From the NCBI RefSeq assembly GCF_036962705.1, contig NZ_JBALOQ010000022.1:62001-126000 (forward strand): a stretch of DNA of 64,000 bases, given 5' to 3'. The notes beneath the pieces were generated by a model. That model was given only the letters and a program-made list of their open reading frames with translations, was not told the DNA's origin and did not search any database. Positions within the stretch are counted from its first letter, which is position 1; each line of letters starts with the position of its first letter. Made by a program: the position numbers and the translations under genes. Below, in pieces: positions 37,572 through 46,194 of this stretch. This stretch comes from Ferdinandcohnia sp036962705 (GTDB lineage: Bacteria; Bacillota; Bacilli; Bacillales; Bacillaceae_L).

Positions 37572-38486
37572 TTATTCTCCAATAATGACACGAAGAACAT
37601 TTGGACGATCTTTAAACGTTTTTGTGCCGGCCCCGTAGCCAATTGCTGCTACCTTCATTGAAGGAAAGCTGCAAAATTCATCTGTGAGGACGGATATAAT
37701 TCCTGCTCCAGTGGGAGTCGTGAGTTCAAAACGAATATCGCTTTGTTCAATTGGTACCCCTTTTAAAATTTCAAGAGTAGCAGGTGCTGGAACAGGATAA
37801 ATGCCATGGTCAATATGGATTTTACCTGTTCCAACTGGTACAGGTGACGATTTAACTGAAGTTATTTCTAATTGATGCAGTAAAATAGCTGCTCCGACAA
37901 TGTCAATTATAGAATCAACAGCACCAACTTCATGAAAATGCACTTTTTCCAATGGAAGTCCATGGATAAGACCTTCCGCTTCACCGATTTTCTTAAAAAT
38001 CTTAAGTGATATTTCCTTTACTTCAGTGGCCAATTCAGATTCCTCAATCATCTTCACAATATCCTTATAGGCACGATGTGAATGATGGTGATTATGGCCA
38101 TGATCGTGGTCATGGCTGTGATGATCTTGTTCATGATTATGGTGATGAGCATGGCTATGGTCATGTGTATGTATATGTTCATGATGATGGTGGTCATGAG
38201 TATGTTCGTGATGATGGTCGTGATCATGATGATGGTGTACATGCTCATGATCGTGGTAGTGCTCATGTGATTGCTTATGGCCTTCATCTTTTAAAATGAC
38301 ATCAAATTTTGTTGATGTGATCCCGTTTTTTACGACCTTTTTCCATGCTAATTCGTATTCATCTTCAAATTGAAGTTTCATTAATTCCTCAACAAATTTT
38401 TGTGGGTCACCACCTGCATCAAGCAATGCACCAATTACCATATCCCCACTAATTCCGGAAAAACAGTCAAAATATAATGTTTTCAT
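37572..38486 (-). CDS. larC: LarC-type nickel insertion protein, His-rich, probably lacking its C-terminal domain
   Basis: 304 residues; ATG 38486 behind AAGGGGAAC. The LarC N-terminal fold is clear (MKTLYFDCFSGISGDMVIGA; later KVHFHEVGAVDSIIDIVGAA). Residues 70-137 form a linker with about 39 histidines, suited to bind nickel. LarC inserts nickel into the pincer nucleotide made by LarB and LarE, using CTP. Complete LarC proteins are over 400 residues; in Lactobacillus plantarum the two parts are joined by a programmed frameshift. Here the frame ends at NVLRVIIGE, the usual end of part 1, and a repeat follows at once. No larC2-like sequence was seen downstream. Adjacent to larB with no gap. 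Confidence 0.88.
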   Translation of the reverse strand: MKTLYFDCFSGISGDMVIGALLDAGGDPQKFVEELMKLQFEDEYELAWKKVVKNGITSTKFDVILKDEGHKQSHEHYHDHEHVHHHHDHDHHHEHTHDHHHHEHIHTHDHSHAHHHNHEQDHHSHDHDHGHNHHHSHRAYKDIVKMIEESELATEVKEISLKIFKKIGEAEGLIHGLPLEKVHFHEVGAVDSIIDIVGAAILLHQLEITSVKSSPVPVGTGKIHIDHGIYPVPAPATLEILKGVPIEQSDIRFELTTPTGAGIISVLTDEFCSFPSMKVAAIGYGAGTKTFKDRPNVLRVIIGE

Positions 38487-39242
38487 TTAATCTAGTTCCC
38501 CTTTTCGTGCAAGTTGATCAATTAAGACGGCGTTGTAAGCACCACCGAAACCATTGTCGATATTCACTACACTGATTCCAGATGCACAGGAATTAAGCAT
38601 TGTTAGTAAGGCTGATAATCCATGAAAATTTGCCCCATAACCGATACTTGTTGGGACTGCAATAATTGGGTGGGATACTAGTCCACCAACTACACTTGGC
38701 AAGGCGCCTTCCATACCAGCAACAACAACAGAAACATTTGCATTTCGAATCTCTTCAATGTTATCAAATAAACGATGGATGCCAGCTACCCCTACATCAT
38801 AAAAGCGACGAATGTTACTGCCTAACACCTCAGCTGTTATAGCTGCTTCTTCCGCCACACGTAAATCAGAGGTTCCTGCACAAATAATAGCGATATAGCC
38901 ATTTCTCTGTTTGGTATCGATTGTATCGTCCTTCCAATATAGAACCTGGGCTATTTCATTGTAAGTAAACTCAGGATTTGATTGTAAAATAAAATCTGCT
39001 TTCTCCTGCGAAATGCGGGTCACAAGTACATTATCCCCGCGTTCCTTAATAACATTTACAATTGTTTGAATCTGTTCTCTCGTCTTGCCCTCACCAAAAA
39101 CAATTTCCGGGAACCCTTGTCTATTTTTTCGATGATGGTCAATTTTTGCAAACCCTAAATTCTCATAGGTTGCTAGTTGCTTTTTAGCATCTTCTATACT
39201 TAATGTTCCTTTTTTGACTTGCTCTAAGATTTCTTCTACCAT
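38487..39242 (-). CDS. larB: Nickel-pincer cofactor biosynthesis carboxylase/hydrolase
   Basis: 251 residues, normal size. The C-terminal half is PurE-like (ICAGTSDLRVAEEAAITAEV; GMEGALPSVVGGLV), the N-terminus is the LarB-specific part ending FPEIVFGEGKT. LarB carboxylates nicotinate adenine dinucleotide and hydrolyses it to the phosphate, giving the dicarboxylated pyridine mononucleotide that LarE sulfurises. ATG 39242 lies behind AAGGTGTG. It is followed immediately by larC. This supports a functional cofactor pathway in the locus. Confidence 0.92.
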   Translation of the reverse strand: MVEEILEQVKKGTLSIEDAKKQLATYENLGFAKIDHHRKNRQGFPEIVFGEGKTREQIQTIVNVIKERGDNVLVTRISQEKADFILQSNPEFTYNEIAQVLYWKDDTIDTKQRNGYIAIICAGTSDLRVAEEAAITAEVLGSNIRRFYDVGVAGIHRLFDNIEEIRNANVSVVVAGMEGALPSVVGGLVSHPIIAVPTSIGYGANFHGLSALLTMLNSCASGISVVNIDNGFGGAYNAVLIDQLARKGELD

Positions 39243-39280
39243 GTTTCACACACCTTAATCGATTTCAATATCGATGTATA

Positions 39281-39315
39281 CCTAAAGTAAAGCGCCAGTA
39301 TCAGACTGACGCTTA
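39281..39315 (-). terminator. Hairpin behind the gluconokinase gene
   Basis: AAGCGCCAGT pairs with ACTGACGCTT (one G-T pair); a modest T-rich tail follows on the minus strand before larB. It may attenuate rather than fully stop read-through. Confidence 0.6.
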
Positions 39316-39318
39316 TGT

Positions 39319-40791
39319 TTAGAAATGTTTGATAATATCTTTTCCAATTGCATCATATTTTGCGTAAATAGCTTTGTATTTCTCATGGTTTTCGCTATTT
39401 GGTAAAACAGGCTCTCCCATTGGGATATTGTTCTTGATTTCTTCAAAGGAATTCACTTTACCGATGCCTACCAGTGCTGTCCAAGCTGCACCCCAAGCTG
39501 CACTATGATGGCTTTCTGGGACGTAAACCTCTTTACCAAAAACATCAGCAAGCATTTGAAGCCACAATGGTGAACGTGCCAATCCACCGTTTACATAAAG
39601 TTTTTCGGTTTCTCCGGCTTGTTTTTCTAATGCTTGTCCGATTTGGTATAGATTAAATGTAATCCCCTCTAAAACGGCACGAACAAAGTGCTCAGTTTTA
39701 TGGGTAACAGACATTCCAAAGAAGTTACCACGGGCTTGTTGGTTCCATAATGGAGCGCGTTCCCCATTTATATATGGGTGGAAAAATAAACCTTCAGCAC
39801 CCGGGCCAACCTTTGCAGCCTCTGCAGTAAAATGATCAAAGCTTTCTTGGTAATTAAGTAGCTCTTTTAACCATTGAAGGGCAATTCCACCGTTATTCGT
39901 TGGGCCACCAACTATAAAATATTCATCAGAAAAAGCATAACAAAAAGTTTCATGTTTTCTATTTGATTGGAATCCTTTTGTAAATTGGCGAATGGCTCCA
40001 CTTGTACCAGCTGTTACAGCAACTTCACCTGGAGAAATCGCTCCAATTCCTAAATTAGCAAATTGACCATCTGCAGCTCCGATAATAAAAGGTATTTCGT
40101 TTGAAATTCCCATTTCATCTGCAATAGCAGATTTAATGTCAGTTAATGGGTAGGTTGGTGGGACGATTTTTGAAAGCATGTCTTCTGTGATACCAGCTTT
40201 TTTAAGCACTTCTTCATCCCATTGAAATGTTTTTCCGTTAAACATTCCAGTAGCAGAAGCCATAGAATAATCAATTACTCGCTTGCCAAACCATTTTAAT
40301 AGTAAATATTCTTTAATGGATAAGAAATAACTGGCTTGGTTATATGGAATATAATCAATTTCCTTCATCCAAATGAGCTTTGCTAAAGGTGACATCGGAT
40401 GAATCGGCATACCTGTTCTTGAAAAAATTTCAAGACCGTCTGATTCCATAAGTTCATTCGCTTGTTTTGTACTTCTACCGTCAGCCCAAATCAATGCTTG
40501 GGAAAGAGCTTCTCCATTATCACCCATACAAATGATGGAATGCATGGCTGCTGAAATACCCAAGCTAATAATTTCATCTTTGATAACATTCGCTTGCTGA
40601 ATGGCCATATTAATTGCCTTTACAGCAGAGCGCTCAATTTCGTCAGGGTCTTGCTCAACCCATCCTTGCTTAGGGTAGTAAGAGGTAACTAGATCCTCAG
40701 CTTCTGCAATTACCTTACCATCTAAAGTAAAGATAACTGCTTTTGCACTGGTTGTCCCAAGATCGAGACCAATGACGTATTCATGTGACAT
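39319..40791 (-). CDS. gntK: Gluconokinase (FGGY family)
   Basis: 490 residues. The FGGY fold has its phosphate-1 loop GLDLGTTSAKAVIF (about 8-21), the adenosine region VNGGLARSPLWLQ (about 395-407) and a GQFANLG motif. Family members of this type phosphorylate D-gluconate to 6-phosphogluconate. Its neighbour gnd would then oxidise the product, which supports the substrate call. It lies between larE and larB but has hairpins on both sides. ATG 40791 follows GAAGATGTAGGT. Other FGGY substrates (xylulose and similar sugars) are less likely from context. Confidence 0.82.
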   Translation of the reverse strand: MSHEYVIGLDLGTTSAKAVIFTLDGKVIAEAEDLVTSYYPKQGWVEQDPDEIERSAVKAINMAIQQANVIKDEIISLGISAAMHSIICMGDNGEALSQALIWADGRSTKQANELMESDGLEIFSRTGMPIHPMSPLAKLIWMKEIDYIPYNQASYFLSIKEYLLLKWFGKRVIDYSMASATGMFNGKTFQWDEEVLKKAGITEDMLSKIVPPTYPLTDIKSAIADEMGISNEIPFIIGAADGQFANLGIGAISPGEVAVTAGTSGAIRQFTKGFQSNRKHETFCYAFSDEYFIVGGPTNNGGIALQWLKELLNYQESFDHFTAEAAKVGPGAEGLFFHPYINGERAPLWNQQARGNFFGMSVTHKTEHFVRAVLEGITFNLYQIGQALEKQAGETEKLYVNGGLARSPLWLQMLADVFGKEVYVPESHHSAAWGAAWTALVGIGKVNSFEEIKNNIPMGEPVLPNSENHEKYKAIYAKYDAIGKDIIKHF

Positions 40792-40869
40792 ACCTACATC
40801 TTCCTTTACACGTTCTATCGTATCTTAGTTAGTTTGTGACTTAATGTTACCATATTATTCTTTGACAAA

Positions 40870-40902
40870 GAAAAAGCTTTGGAAAGAATCCAAAGCTTTT
40901 TC
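40870..40902 (-). terminator. Terminator behind larE
   Basis: Thirteen-base perfect arms AAAAAGCTTTGGA/TCCAAAGCTTTTT with a five-base loop. Confidence 0.85.
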
Positions 40903-40904
40903 AC

Positions 40905-41705
40905 TTAAGAAAGGACTTTATTCATACTTCCACTCTTGTAACCTACTAAATCTAGTGTTATATATTTATAGCCAATTGAATTCAGTTCTTTCGTAATGGC
41001 TTCATGATTTTCAAGGACAATTTTCATATCATTAGGTTCAACTTCAATCCTTGCAATTTCTTGATGAGTGCGGACACGAACCTGACGGATTCGAAGAGTT
41101 TTAAGAAAAGCCTCTGCTCTTTCAACCTTTGTTAATTTTTCCATCGTAATTTTTTCACCGTAAGCAATCCGTGAAGACAGACAAGCAAATGATGGTTTAC
41201 TCCAAGTTGGCAAATCAAATTCACGAGATAATTCTCTAATTTCATCTTTAAAAAGATTTGCCTCCTGTAACGGACCACGAATTCCTTTTTCCTTAGCTGC
41301 CTTCATGCCAGGGCGGAACTCATTCATATCATCAGCTATGACACCATACACAACATTGTGATAGCCTTCACGTTCCATAACTGGAATGAGATGATCAAAC
41401 AGACTACTCTTACAGAAATAACAACGATTTCGATCATTCTCTGTATAACCAGGAATGGCTAGCTCCGATGTTTCAATGACACGATGGTTTGCCCCAATGT
41501 GTTTTGCAAGGATTTGAGCTTCTTTAAGCTCAGTTGAAGGATATGTTTCTGAATCTGCAGTTACCGCCAATACATTTTCTTTTCCAAGTGTGTCGACAGC
41601 AACTTTAAGTAAGAAGGTACTGTCAACGCCACCGGAAAAAGCAACGACAACTGATTCCATCTCACGGAGAATTGACACAAGCTTTTGATATTTTTCGTCG
41701 AACAT
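40905..41705 (-). CDS. larE: ATP-dependent sulfur transferase of nickel-pincer cofactor synthesis
   Basis: 266 residues, full length. The PP-loop VVAFSGGVDSTFLLK lies at 20-34. A cysteine in NRCYFCKSSLF (about 100-110) and another in KPSFACLSSRIAYGE (about 172-186) form a multi-cysteine pattern, which in some LarE proteins binds a [4Fe-4S] cluster as sulfur carrier rather than sacrificing a single cysteine. LarE adenylylates and thiolates the LarB product. ATG 41705 behind GGGGGAT. Together with larB and larC it equips the locus to make the cofactor for the LarA homologue upstream. Confidence 0.9.
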   Translation of the reverse strand: MFDEKYQKLVSILREMESVVVAFSGGVDSTFLLKVAVDTLGKENVLAVTADSETYPSTELKEAQILAKHIGANHRVIETSELAIPGYTENDRNRCYFCKSSLFDHLIPVMEREGYHNVVYGVIADDMNEFRPGMKAAKEKGIRGPLQEANLFKDEIRELSREFDLPTWSKPSFACLSSRIAYGEKITMEKLTKVERAEAFLKTLRIRQVRVRTHQEIARIEVEPNDMKIVLENHEAITKELNSIGYKYITLDLVGYKSGSMNKVLS

Positions 41706-41786
41706 TGTCTTATCCCCCTTCTCTCCCGGTTGTAATTGTTCTCTTTCTATTTATATCATTTAAAAATACGTAACAGAAGTACTATT

Positions 41787-42557
41787 TTAGATAGTCATGC
41801 TTCCAAATCCGCCATCAACGCGAATGAATGTACCAGTTACGAAGCTAGAAGCATTTTCTGAAGCTAAGAATACCGCTGCTCCTTTTAGCTCATCTGGGTT
41901 ACCGAAACGATTCATTGGAGTGTGTCCCATGATAGACGCTACACGTTCTTCACTTAAGATCTTACGGTTTTGTTCAGCAGGGAAGAATCCTGGAATAATT
42001 GCATTTACACGAATTCCGTTTGGTGCGAATTCTCTTGCCAAGAACTGAGTCATGCTGTTAACACCAGCTTTTGAAACAGAGTATGTAAATACTTTAGATA
42101 GCGGTGTTGTAGATGACACAGAAGAAATATTAATAATGCTTCCTTTGCTTCCTAGTTCAATCATTTTCTTCGCGAAAATTTGAGTCGCTACTACATAACC
42201 TTTAAGGTTTACATCCATGATTTTGTCATATTCATCCATTTCAAGCTCGAAGAATGGAGTTGGACTGTTCATGCCTGGTGCATTTAGAAGGATGTCAATT
42301 CCACCAGACCAAGCTTGAATTTCTTTCGCAGCATTTTCAAGTGATTCACGTGAAAGTACGTCTGCTGTAAAAGCTTTCGCAACTCCACCCTCTGCTTCGA
42401 TTTCTTTTACAACTGCTTCTGTTTTTTCAAGGTTTCGTCCAACGATAGCTACCTTTGCGCCATGTTCAGCAAATCCCTTACAGATAGAAGAACCTAGAAC
42501 ACTATTTCCACCGATTGCTACAGCTGTTTTTCCAGTTAAGTCAAATAATTTAGTCAT
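41787..42557 (-). CDS. Short-chain dehydrogenase, mannonate/fructuronate oxidoreductase-like
   Basis: 256 residues. The Rossmann glycine motif is GGNSVLGSSI (about 16-25). The catalytic serine lies in INISSVSS (about 143) and tyrosine and lysine in YSVSKAG (about 158-162). The segments NAPGMNSPTPFFE and PGFFPAEQNR are those I associate with D-mannonate oxidoreductases of Bacillus (YjmF type) and gluconate 5-dehydrogenases. It lies between the LarA homologue and larE, so a sugar-acid substrate is likely. ATG 42557 behind AAAGGGGAA. Exact substrate is inference. Confidence 0.75.
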   Translation of the reverse strand: MTKLFDLTGKTAVAIGGNSVLGSSICKGFAEHGAKVAIVGRNLEKTEAVVKEIEAEGGVAKAFTADVLSRESLENAAKEIQAWSGGIDILLNAPGMNSPTPFFELEMDEYDKIMDVNLKGYVVATQIFAKKMIELGSKGSIINISSVSSTTPLSKVFTYSVSKAGVNSMTQFLAREFAPNGIRVNAIIPGFFPAEQNRKILSEERVASIMGHTPMNRFGNPDELKGAAVFLASENASSFVTGTFIRVDGGFGSMTI

Positions 42558-42614
42558 GTCTATTCCCCTTTGATTATGAAATTAAGTCTTGTTTAGTAAA
42601 GAGGATTACTCCTC

Positions 42615-42753
42615 TCATGAATCAAATGCGCTTTGGCGTATTTGCGCCCGATTTTTAGGCCCACAGGAAGTGGGTCATAAAGACGTTGCCACAGGAAGTG
42701 GCGTACTTAGTCTTTGATCTTACTAATCGAAAAATTTCCTTTGAAAAATCGTG
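42615..42753. repeat. Palindrome-rich dispersed repeat, copy B
   Basis: Shares ends with the 37475-37570 copy but contains an extra middle with two small hairpins of common loop: CCCACAGGAAGTGGG and GCCACAGGAAGTGGC. It runs into the N gap. It sits between the SDR gene and LarA homologue; no reading frame. Confidence 0.65.
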
Positions 42754-42792
42754 NNNNNNNNNNNNNNNNNNNNNNNNNNNNNNNNNNNNNNN
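42754..42792. other. Assembly gap, 39 N
   Basis: Run of undetermined bases between repeat copy B and a perfect hairpin. True gap length is unknown; repeats flanking it probably caused the break. Confidence 0.95.
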
Positions 42793-42826
42793 TTATTCAG
42801 TCGGGGTTTAACCCCTGACTGAATAA
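42793..42826 (-). terminator. Hairpin at the end of the LarA-homologue gene
   Basis: TTATTCAGTCGGGG pairs with CCCCTGACTGAATAA around TTTAA, with one bulge. It resembles the hairpin at 44392-44424, so it may be both a terminator and a repeat-family member. Confidence 0.6.
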
Positions 42827-42828
42827 AG

Positions 42829-44097
42829 TTAAAATAGGTTTCCGTTTTCGTCGAAGTCGAAGTCGTAAAGATCTGATGCCTGTTCGATATTTGGGTGTTG
42901 CTTAATGTAATCTAATAGTGCTTCGGAAACTTCAATTTCACTCACATGCAATGTATCTTTGATACGAACCATTTTTACCTTTGTGAAGTCCAAAATATTA
43001 CATGTTTTGATAGCTGCTTGAATTGCTTCTTTATCATTTGGAAGTGTTGTTGCAATTTTTGTCGGTGCAACCACTGTTGAAGTCAATCCATTTGCATATG
43101 TGAACTCAAGGTCCATTTTGTCAACAAGTCGTTGTGTTGTGAAATCAGCTGTTCCTACACCATTCGCATTACCTTCTGTTTCTGGAGTTAGGTTCAACAC
43201 AATCATTTTGTTCACATCAGGACCGCCATGTGCGTATGGAGTTGGATAACGACCCGTAATATTTGGATCCATTCCGTCTCCACTAATGTTTTTACCTATT
43301 TGATCAATGACAAGAACATCGATTTGATCAAAGAACAGCTTTGGAAGTAATTGCTTTGCTTGTGCTTGAAGTTCAGGTTCCTTCTCAATAATTTCATTCG
43401 TTAGCATGACTTCAATTCTTGCAACCCTATCAAATGCATTTTCTACAGTAGCAACACCAAAAAGAAATGGTGTTTTTTCCATAATCATTTTCGCCATTGC
43501 AGGAACATTTTCTGCCATGTATTTAAAGCCTAACTGATGGCAAGCTTCTGCTCCTTTTTGCTTTCCAAGGCCAATGCTGATCATTTTTTGGATTCCACTT
43601 TCAACTGGACCACGGAAAGCTGTATGTGGTTTTACACGATTGATTACAACAATTCCGTCAGCTTTAGAAGCATATTTATCAATGTAAACAGGTAAGCCAT
43701 TTGGTAGTTCGCCTAGCTTAATAACTTCCATTGAAGAACGTATTTCACAGCCAACACTTTCTTCTGTTACACCAAGATGCTTTAAAACATCACGCTGACC
43801 TTCACCAGTTGCACCACCATGGCTGCCCATACTAGGTACGATAAAAGGCTTGCCGCCCATATCTTTAATGAATTGAACAGTTGTTTTCGTAATGTCAACT
43901 AAAGCGTCAATGCCACGACTACCTACAGCAATGGCAATTTCCATGCCTGGTTTAATGGTTTGTTTCACTTCTTCTCGAAGTAATTTATTTATTAAATCTT
44001 CTTCAATATTTTCAACTTTAGTATCATCAAAATGCTGTTTAACTTTGAGCATTTTTGGAACAGGAATATCCTTTAATAACTCTTGGAGAATACCCAT
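42829..44097 (-). CDS. LarA-family nickel-pincer enzyme, candidate sugar-acid epimerase
   Basis: 422 residues from ATG 44097 behind AAGGGAG; upstream in-frame starts lack a site. The N-terminal LarA domain shows GSRGIDALVD (about 58-67) and PSMGSHGGATGEGQ (about 88-101), whose His-containing loop is expected near the pincer lysine and nickel. RVKPHTAF (about 156-163) fits the catalytic histidine/lysine region. LarA of L. plantarum racemises lactate. This protein sits with gluconokinase, 6-phosphogluconate dehydrogenase and a mannonate-oxidoreductase-like SDR, and with larB, larC and larE. I therefore infer a polyhydroxy-acid substrate, for example D-gluconate/D-mannonate C2 epimerisation. Family call is strong; substrate is hypothesis. 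Confidence 0.8.
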   Translation of the reverse strand: MGILQELLKDIPVPKMLKVKQHFDDTKVENIEEDLINKLLREEVKQTIKPGMEIAIAVGSRGIDALVDITKTTVQFIKDMGGKPFIVPSMGSHGGATGEGQRDVLKHLGVTEESVGCEIRSSMEVIKLGELPNGLPVYIDKYASKADGIVVINRVKPHTAFRGPVESGIQKMISIGLGKQKGAEACHQLGFKYMAENVPAMAKMIMEKTPFLFGVATVENAFDRVARIEVMLTNEIIEKEPELQAQAKQLLPKLFFDQIDVLVIDQIGKNISGDGMDPNITGRYPTPYAHGGPDVNKMIVLNLTPETEGNANGVGTADFTTQRLVDKMDLEFTYANGLTSTVVAPTKIATTLPNDKEAIQAAIKTCNILDFTKVKMVRIKDTLHVSEIEVSEALLDYIKQHPNIEQASDLYDFDFDENGNLF

Positions 44098-44228
44098 GAT
44101 AAGACTCCCTTCTATTAAAACTAACATCTAAAAACAGTTTACGCATTTTTTACGGCGATGTCTCTTTTTTTGCACTAAAACAATGGAAGCCCAAATTATG
44201 TAGGTGTAATCCCTTACATCGAACAATG

Positions 44229-44391
44229 AGTTTTTTACAAATAAAAGCCGGGGTTTCAATGTTGAAACCCCAACAATGATTTTCCCCGCATTAACTGGCA
44301 GTAAGATCCCCATTTCTAGACTTCAGGAAAAAACCAAAGAAGTATAACTGCGGGAATCAACTGCCAGTAAAAGCCCGATTGGTTCAACTAA
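44229..44391. repeat. Complex inverted-repeat block upstream of the LarA homologue
   Basis: Holds the hairpin GGGGTTTCAATGTTGAAACCCC-like palindrome (44247-44270; arms GGGGTTTCAA/TTGAAACCCC) and two copies of the nonamer ACTGGCAGT/ACTGCCAGT in opposite orientation. No reading frame of merit. Probably a non-coding repeat element. Confidence 0.55.
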
Positions 44392-44424
44392 CATTCAGTG
44401 GGGGATGAATCCCCCTACTGAATG
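44392..44424 (-). terminator. Hairpin at the end of gnd
   Basis: CATTCAGTGGGGGAT pairs with ATCCCCCTACTGAATG around GA, with one mismatch. It lies 10 bases behind the gnd stop codon and resembles the hairpin at 42793-42826. Confidence 0.6.
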
Positions 44425-44434
44425 AAGTTTCACT

Positions 44435-45847
44435 TTATTCCATCCAGTTTGTATGGAAAGTTCCTTCTTTATCAACGCGTTGGTAAGTGTGTGCACCGAA
44501 ATAGTCACGTTGTGCTTGAAGAAGGTTTGCAGGTAATGTTTCAGTACGGTAGCTATCATAGTATGCAATTGCACTTGCGAAACTTGGAACAGGAATTCCG
44601 TTTTCAACTGCAAGCGAAATTACTTTACGTAATGATGATTGATACCCTTCTGCAATTTCCTTGAAGTATGGGTCTAATAATAGGTTTGCTAATTCTTGGT
44701 CACGGTCATATGCCTCTTTGATGTTTTGTAAGAATTTTGCACGAATGATACAACCGCCACGGAAAATCATAGCGATCTCGCCGTAGTTTAAATTCCAGTC
44801 GTATTCATTTGATGCTGCACGCATTTGAGCAAAACCTTGTGCATATGAAATAATTTTACTTAAGTAAAGTGCTTTACGTACTGATTCGATAAGTTCTTGT
44901 TTGTCTCCATTAAATTCTTGTACTGACGGACCAGAAAGAACTTTACTTGCTTTAACACGCTCGTCTTTCATAGCTGAGATGAAACGTGAGAATACAGATT
45001 CAGTAATGATTGGAAGTGGAACACCTAAATCAAGTGCATTTTGGCTAGTCCATTTACCAGTTCCTTTTTGACCTGCTGTGTCAAGGATTACATCAACAAG
45101 TGGCTTTCCTGTTTCTTCATCTTTCTTAGTGAAAATATCTGCAGTGATTTCGATTAAGTAGCTATCTAGTTCACCTTTGTTCCATTCAGCAAATACTTCA
45201 TGAAGTTCGTCAGTGCTTAAGCCTAGAACGTTCTTTAAGATGAAATATGCTTCACAGATTAATTGCATGTCTCCATACTCAATACCGTTGTGTACCATTT
45301 TTACATAGTGACCGGCACCATTTGGTCCGATATATGTACAACATGGGTCACCTGATACTTTTGCAGAGATTGATTTTAGAATTGGTTCAACAAGCTCGTA
45401 TGCTTCTTTTTGTCCACCCGGCATAATTGAAGGACCAGTTAATGCTCCCTCTTCACCACCAGAAACTCCAGTTCCGATAAAGTGAATTCCAGTTGATTCT
45501 AATTCTTTGTTACGACGAATTGTATCTTGGAAGAATGTATTTCCACCATCAATTAGAATATCATTTTCTTCAAGATATGGCTTTAAAGAATCAATAGTTG
45601 CATCTGTTGCTGCTCCAGCTTTAACCATTAATAAGATCTTACGTGGTTTTTCTAAGGAATTAACAAACTCCTCAATCGTTTTTGCGCCAACAAAGTTTTT
45701 GCCAGCCGCTTCATTTTTAAGGAAATCTTCAGTTTTTTCATATGAACGGTTAAAAACAGCAACAGAATTCCCTCTGCTCTCTATATTTAACGCTAAGTTT
45801 TTACCCATTACTGCTAAACCAACTACACCTATTTGTTGCTTAGACAT
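44435..45847 (-). CDS. gnd: 6-phosphogluconate dehydrogenase, decarboxylating
   Basis: 470 residues. NADP-binding GLAVMGKNLALN (about 10-21), substrate motif SGGEEGALTGPSIMPGG (about 129-145) and catalytic Lys in HYVKMVHNGIEYGDM (about 180-194) are intact. It oxidises 6-phosphogluconate to ribulose-5-phosphate and CO2. Located upstream of the LarA homologue and followed, after larE, by gluconokinase, completing a gluconate catabolic route. ATG 45847 behind AAAGGTTTG. Could be either the GntZ-type or the housekeeping GndA-type enzyme. Confidence 0.93.
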   Translation of the reverse strand: MSKQQIGVVGLAVMGKNLALNIESRGNSVAVFNRSYEKTEDFLKNEAAGKNFVGAKTIEEFVNSLEKPRKILLMVKAGAATDATIDSLKPYLEENDILIDGGNTFFQDTIRRNKELESTGIHFIGTGVSGGEEGALTGPSIMPGGQKEAYELVEPILKSISAKVSGDPCCTYIGPNGAGHYVKMVHNGIEYGDMQLICEAYFILKNVLGLSTDELHEVFAEWNKGELDSYLIEITADIFTKKDEETGKPLVDVILDTAGQKGTGKWTSQNALDLGVPLPIITESVFSRFISAMKDERVKASKVLSGPSVQEFNGDKQELIESVRKALYLSKIISYAQGFAQMRAASNEYDWNLNYGEIAMIFRGGCIIRAKFLQNIKEAYDRDQELANLLLDPYFKEIAEGYQSSLRKVISLAVENGIPVPSFASAIAYYDSYRTETLPANLLQAQRDYFGAHTYQRVDKEGTFHTNWME

Positions 45848-46194
45848 TTAAAATCAAACCTTTCTACTTATGTAATAAAGATAGAAAACAAATCATGATG
45901 TTATTTTGTGTATCTTTTAAAGTGATTATAACAATATATTTTAAAAGATGAAGTCTTAACGAAATAATTAATTTGTTTCCTAAACTAACTATTTATATTA
46001 TAGAAGATTATCCTCTTTAAATCAATTCGTCAACTGTTGAAATTTGTAGAATCTATTAAGATTTTAAACTATTATTACTAAAATTCTCATAAAAACTACG
46101 AAATTTATTAATTGATTATCTTGAAAATAGTGTTACAATGAGTAATAATTTAAATTTTCAATTTTGTTTTACTTTTTAAATGGAGGTTGTTTTA
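45848..46194. other. Divergent control region between gnd and ilvD
   Basis: About 345 bases, very AT-rich. It must contain the promoters for gnd (leftward) and ilvD (rightward). No T-box leader elements are seen. An imperfect CodY-like TTATCTTGAAAATA lies near 46114-46128, too weak to call. Confidence 0.4.

Noticed and set aside
38006..38299. Long frames on both strands over the His-rich part of larC
   Set aside because: They arise from the CAT/GAT-type repeat encoding the histidine linker and have no ribosome sites or protein-like features of their own.
46040..46194. T-box leader or CodY box upstream of ilvD
   Set aside because: No T-box specifier or AGGGTGG motif is visible, and the CodY-like sequence deviates at the centre.
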